Source: Ignavibacteria bacterium (GTDB taxonomy: Bacteria; Bacteroidota; Ignavibacteria; Tepidaquicellales; OLB5). From it: a stretch of DNA of 15,547 bases. The position numbers and the translations under genes were made by a program. The notes beneath the pieces were generated by a model, which was not told the origin of the DNA, made no database searches, and was given only the letters and a program-made list of their open reading frames with translations. This document shows, in pieces, positions 14,815 through 15,547 of the stretch; position 1 is the stretch's first letter; each line of letters begins with the position of its first letter. Where the stretch lies: positions 1-15,547 of the forward strand of contig JAOADS010000030.1 of the NCBI GenBank assembly GCA_026417195.1, read 5' to 3'.

Positions 14815-15547
14815 ATGAAGTTACTTTTTTCTTTGTTATCAATCGCCCTTCTAATGAATTTAACATATTCTCAGACTTGGATAACACAGACAAGTCCAAC
14901 CACTAACGATCTGAATAGTGCGTGGGCAGTGAATGCAAATGTTGCCTGGATGTGCGGACCTGCTGGAACGGTCATTAGAACCACAGATGGTGGTACAACG
15001 TGGACCCTGGCTAATACCGGACTTGCAGGAAACGATTTTTACAGCATTTGTGCTTTGGATGCGAGCAGATGTTTCGTAGGAAGTGGAACGGGTCAACTCT
15101 TTTTTACGTTTAACGGAGGTTCTAGCTGGACTAACATACCTTTAACTCCTGCTAACCTTTTTATAAATGTTATTCATTTCTTTGACAACAATTTCGGTTT
15201 CATTCAGGGAGATCCCCCGGGATCAACATGGTGTTATTACATTACAACTAACGGTGGATTAACCTGGACACTTGGTCCTAATGCTCCGGCAGCTGCATCA
15301 GGCGAAGCCGGATGGAACAACTCATATGACGCAACAGACACAGCAAATATCTGGTGGGGAACGAATATGAGTAAGATATGGAAAGGTAGTTTCAGAGGAC
15401 CTTTTACTTCTGCTCCTACAACTGGACAGCCTAATTCATTCGCAGTGGCGTTCTGCAATCCTTCATTAGGGGTTGCTGCTTTTCAGACCGGAACTGTAAG
15501 AAATTCTACAAACGGAGGCATAACCTGGACAGCTGGTTCCTATACAC
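14815..15547 (+). CDS. secreted beta-propeller-like protein with YCF48/BNR (Asp-box-like) repeats, 3' end outside the window
   Basis: The frame is open from the ATG to the right edge (244 codons), so the gene is incomplete. Residues 1-19 form a signal peptide (MK, hydrophobic 3-16, then TYS before QTW), cut after S19. The mature part has four repeats of the form [TF]-[DN]-G-G-x-[TS]-W at residues 57-63, 99-105, 145-151 and 232-238, as in YCF48-like and sialidase-type BNR/Asp-box beta-propellers. W45 and the short segments VAWMCGPAGTVIRT (43-56) and NFGFIQGD (126-133) are the matching repeat-internal strands. Such proteins in Bacteroidota/Ignavibacteria are often surface or extracellular and carry a C-terminal type IX secretion signal; that end is not visible here. 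Ligand or enzyme activity is unknown. It has its own promoter candidate and is divergent from the heptose operon. Confidence 0.85.
   Translation, partial: MKLLFSLLSIALLMNLTYSQTWITQTSPTTNDLNSAWAVNANVAWMCGPAGTVIRTTDGGTTWTLANTGLAGNDFYSICALDASRCFVGSGTGQLFFTFNGGSSWTNIPLTPANLFINVIHFFDNNFGFIQGDPPGSTWCYYITTNGGLTWTLGPNAPAAASGEAGWNNSYDATDTANIWWGTNMSKIWKGSFRGPFTSAPTTGQPNSFAVAFCNPSLGVAAFQTGTVRNSTNGGITWTAGSYT

Noticed and set aside
14860..15458. Minus-strand open frames of 78 and 73 codons at the right end
   Set aside because: They are opposite the secreted repeat protein, which has a signal peptide, strong ribosome binding site and repeats in the plus frame.

Overview
The window is about 15.5 kb of low-GC, gene-dense bacterial chromosome. 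A TonB-dependent outer-membrane receptor, a heptose pathway for lipopolysaccharide and TamB show a Gram-negative envelope. Promoter-like sites of the form TTG-N20-TAnnTTTG (the Bacteroidetes primary sigma factor type), scarce Shine-Dalgarno sequences and a secreted protein with GG-x-[TS]-W repeats point to the Bacteroidota/Chlorobiota group, possibly Ignavibacteria. The lineage is inferred from these features, not from a database search.

Left part, + strand (1-6414): the 3' part of a TonB-dependent receptor enters from the left edge. It is followed by a secreted TPR-repeat protein whose own promoter lies almost on its start codon, then thioredoxin reductase (trxB) and the replication-restart helicase PriA. 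The last three are closely spaced (16 and 48 bp) and probably form one transcript.

Middle part, - strand (6411-14596): read from right to left this is an operon. It holds a heptose-7-phosphate kinase (RfaE1 type), a heptose-1-phosphate nucleotidyltransferase (RfaE2 type), a TamB-like protein and ribonuclease R. The first three overlap by single bases (TGATG, TAATG), which suggests translational coupling. The tamB reading frame is cut by one in-frame TAA at 9880-9882, leaving a 1081-residue N-terminal part and a C-terminal part of 401 residues from its first ATG. Both lie in the same frame, and the 37 codons between them still read as TamB-like sequence. The rnr and priA stop codons overlap by 4 bp, tail to tail.

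Right part, + strand (14597-15547): a 218-bp divergent intergenic region carries one promoter candidate for the heptose operon and one for a secreted protein with repeats of the YCF48/BNR type, which runs off the window. The second promoter sits inside a perfect 13-bp inverted repeat (14699-14711 / 14773-14785). That arrangement could be an operator pair or a small invertible promoter.

No tRNA, rRNA, CRISPR array, insertion sequence or recombinase gene was seen. No intergenic stretch exceeds 300 bases. The most notable points are the interrupted tamB, the promoter enclosed by an inverted repeat, and the consistent promoter grammar.
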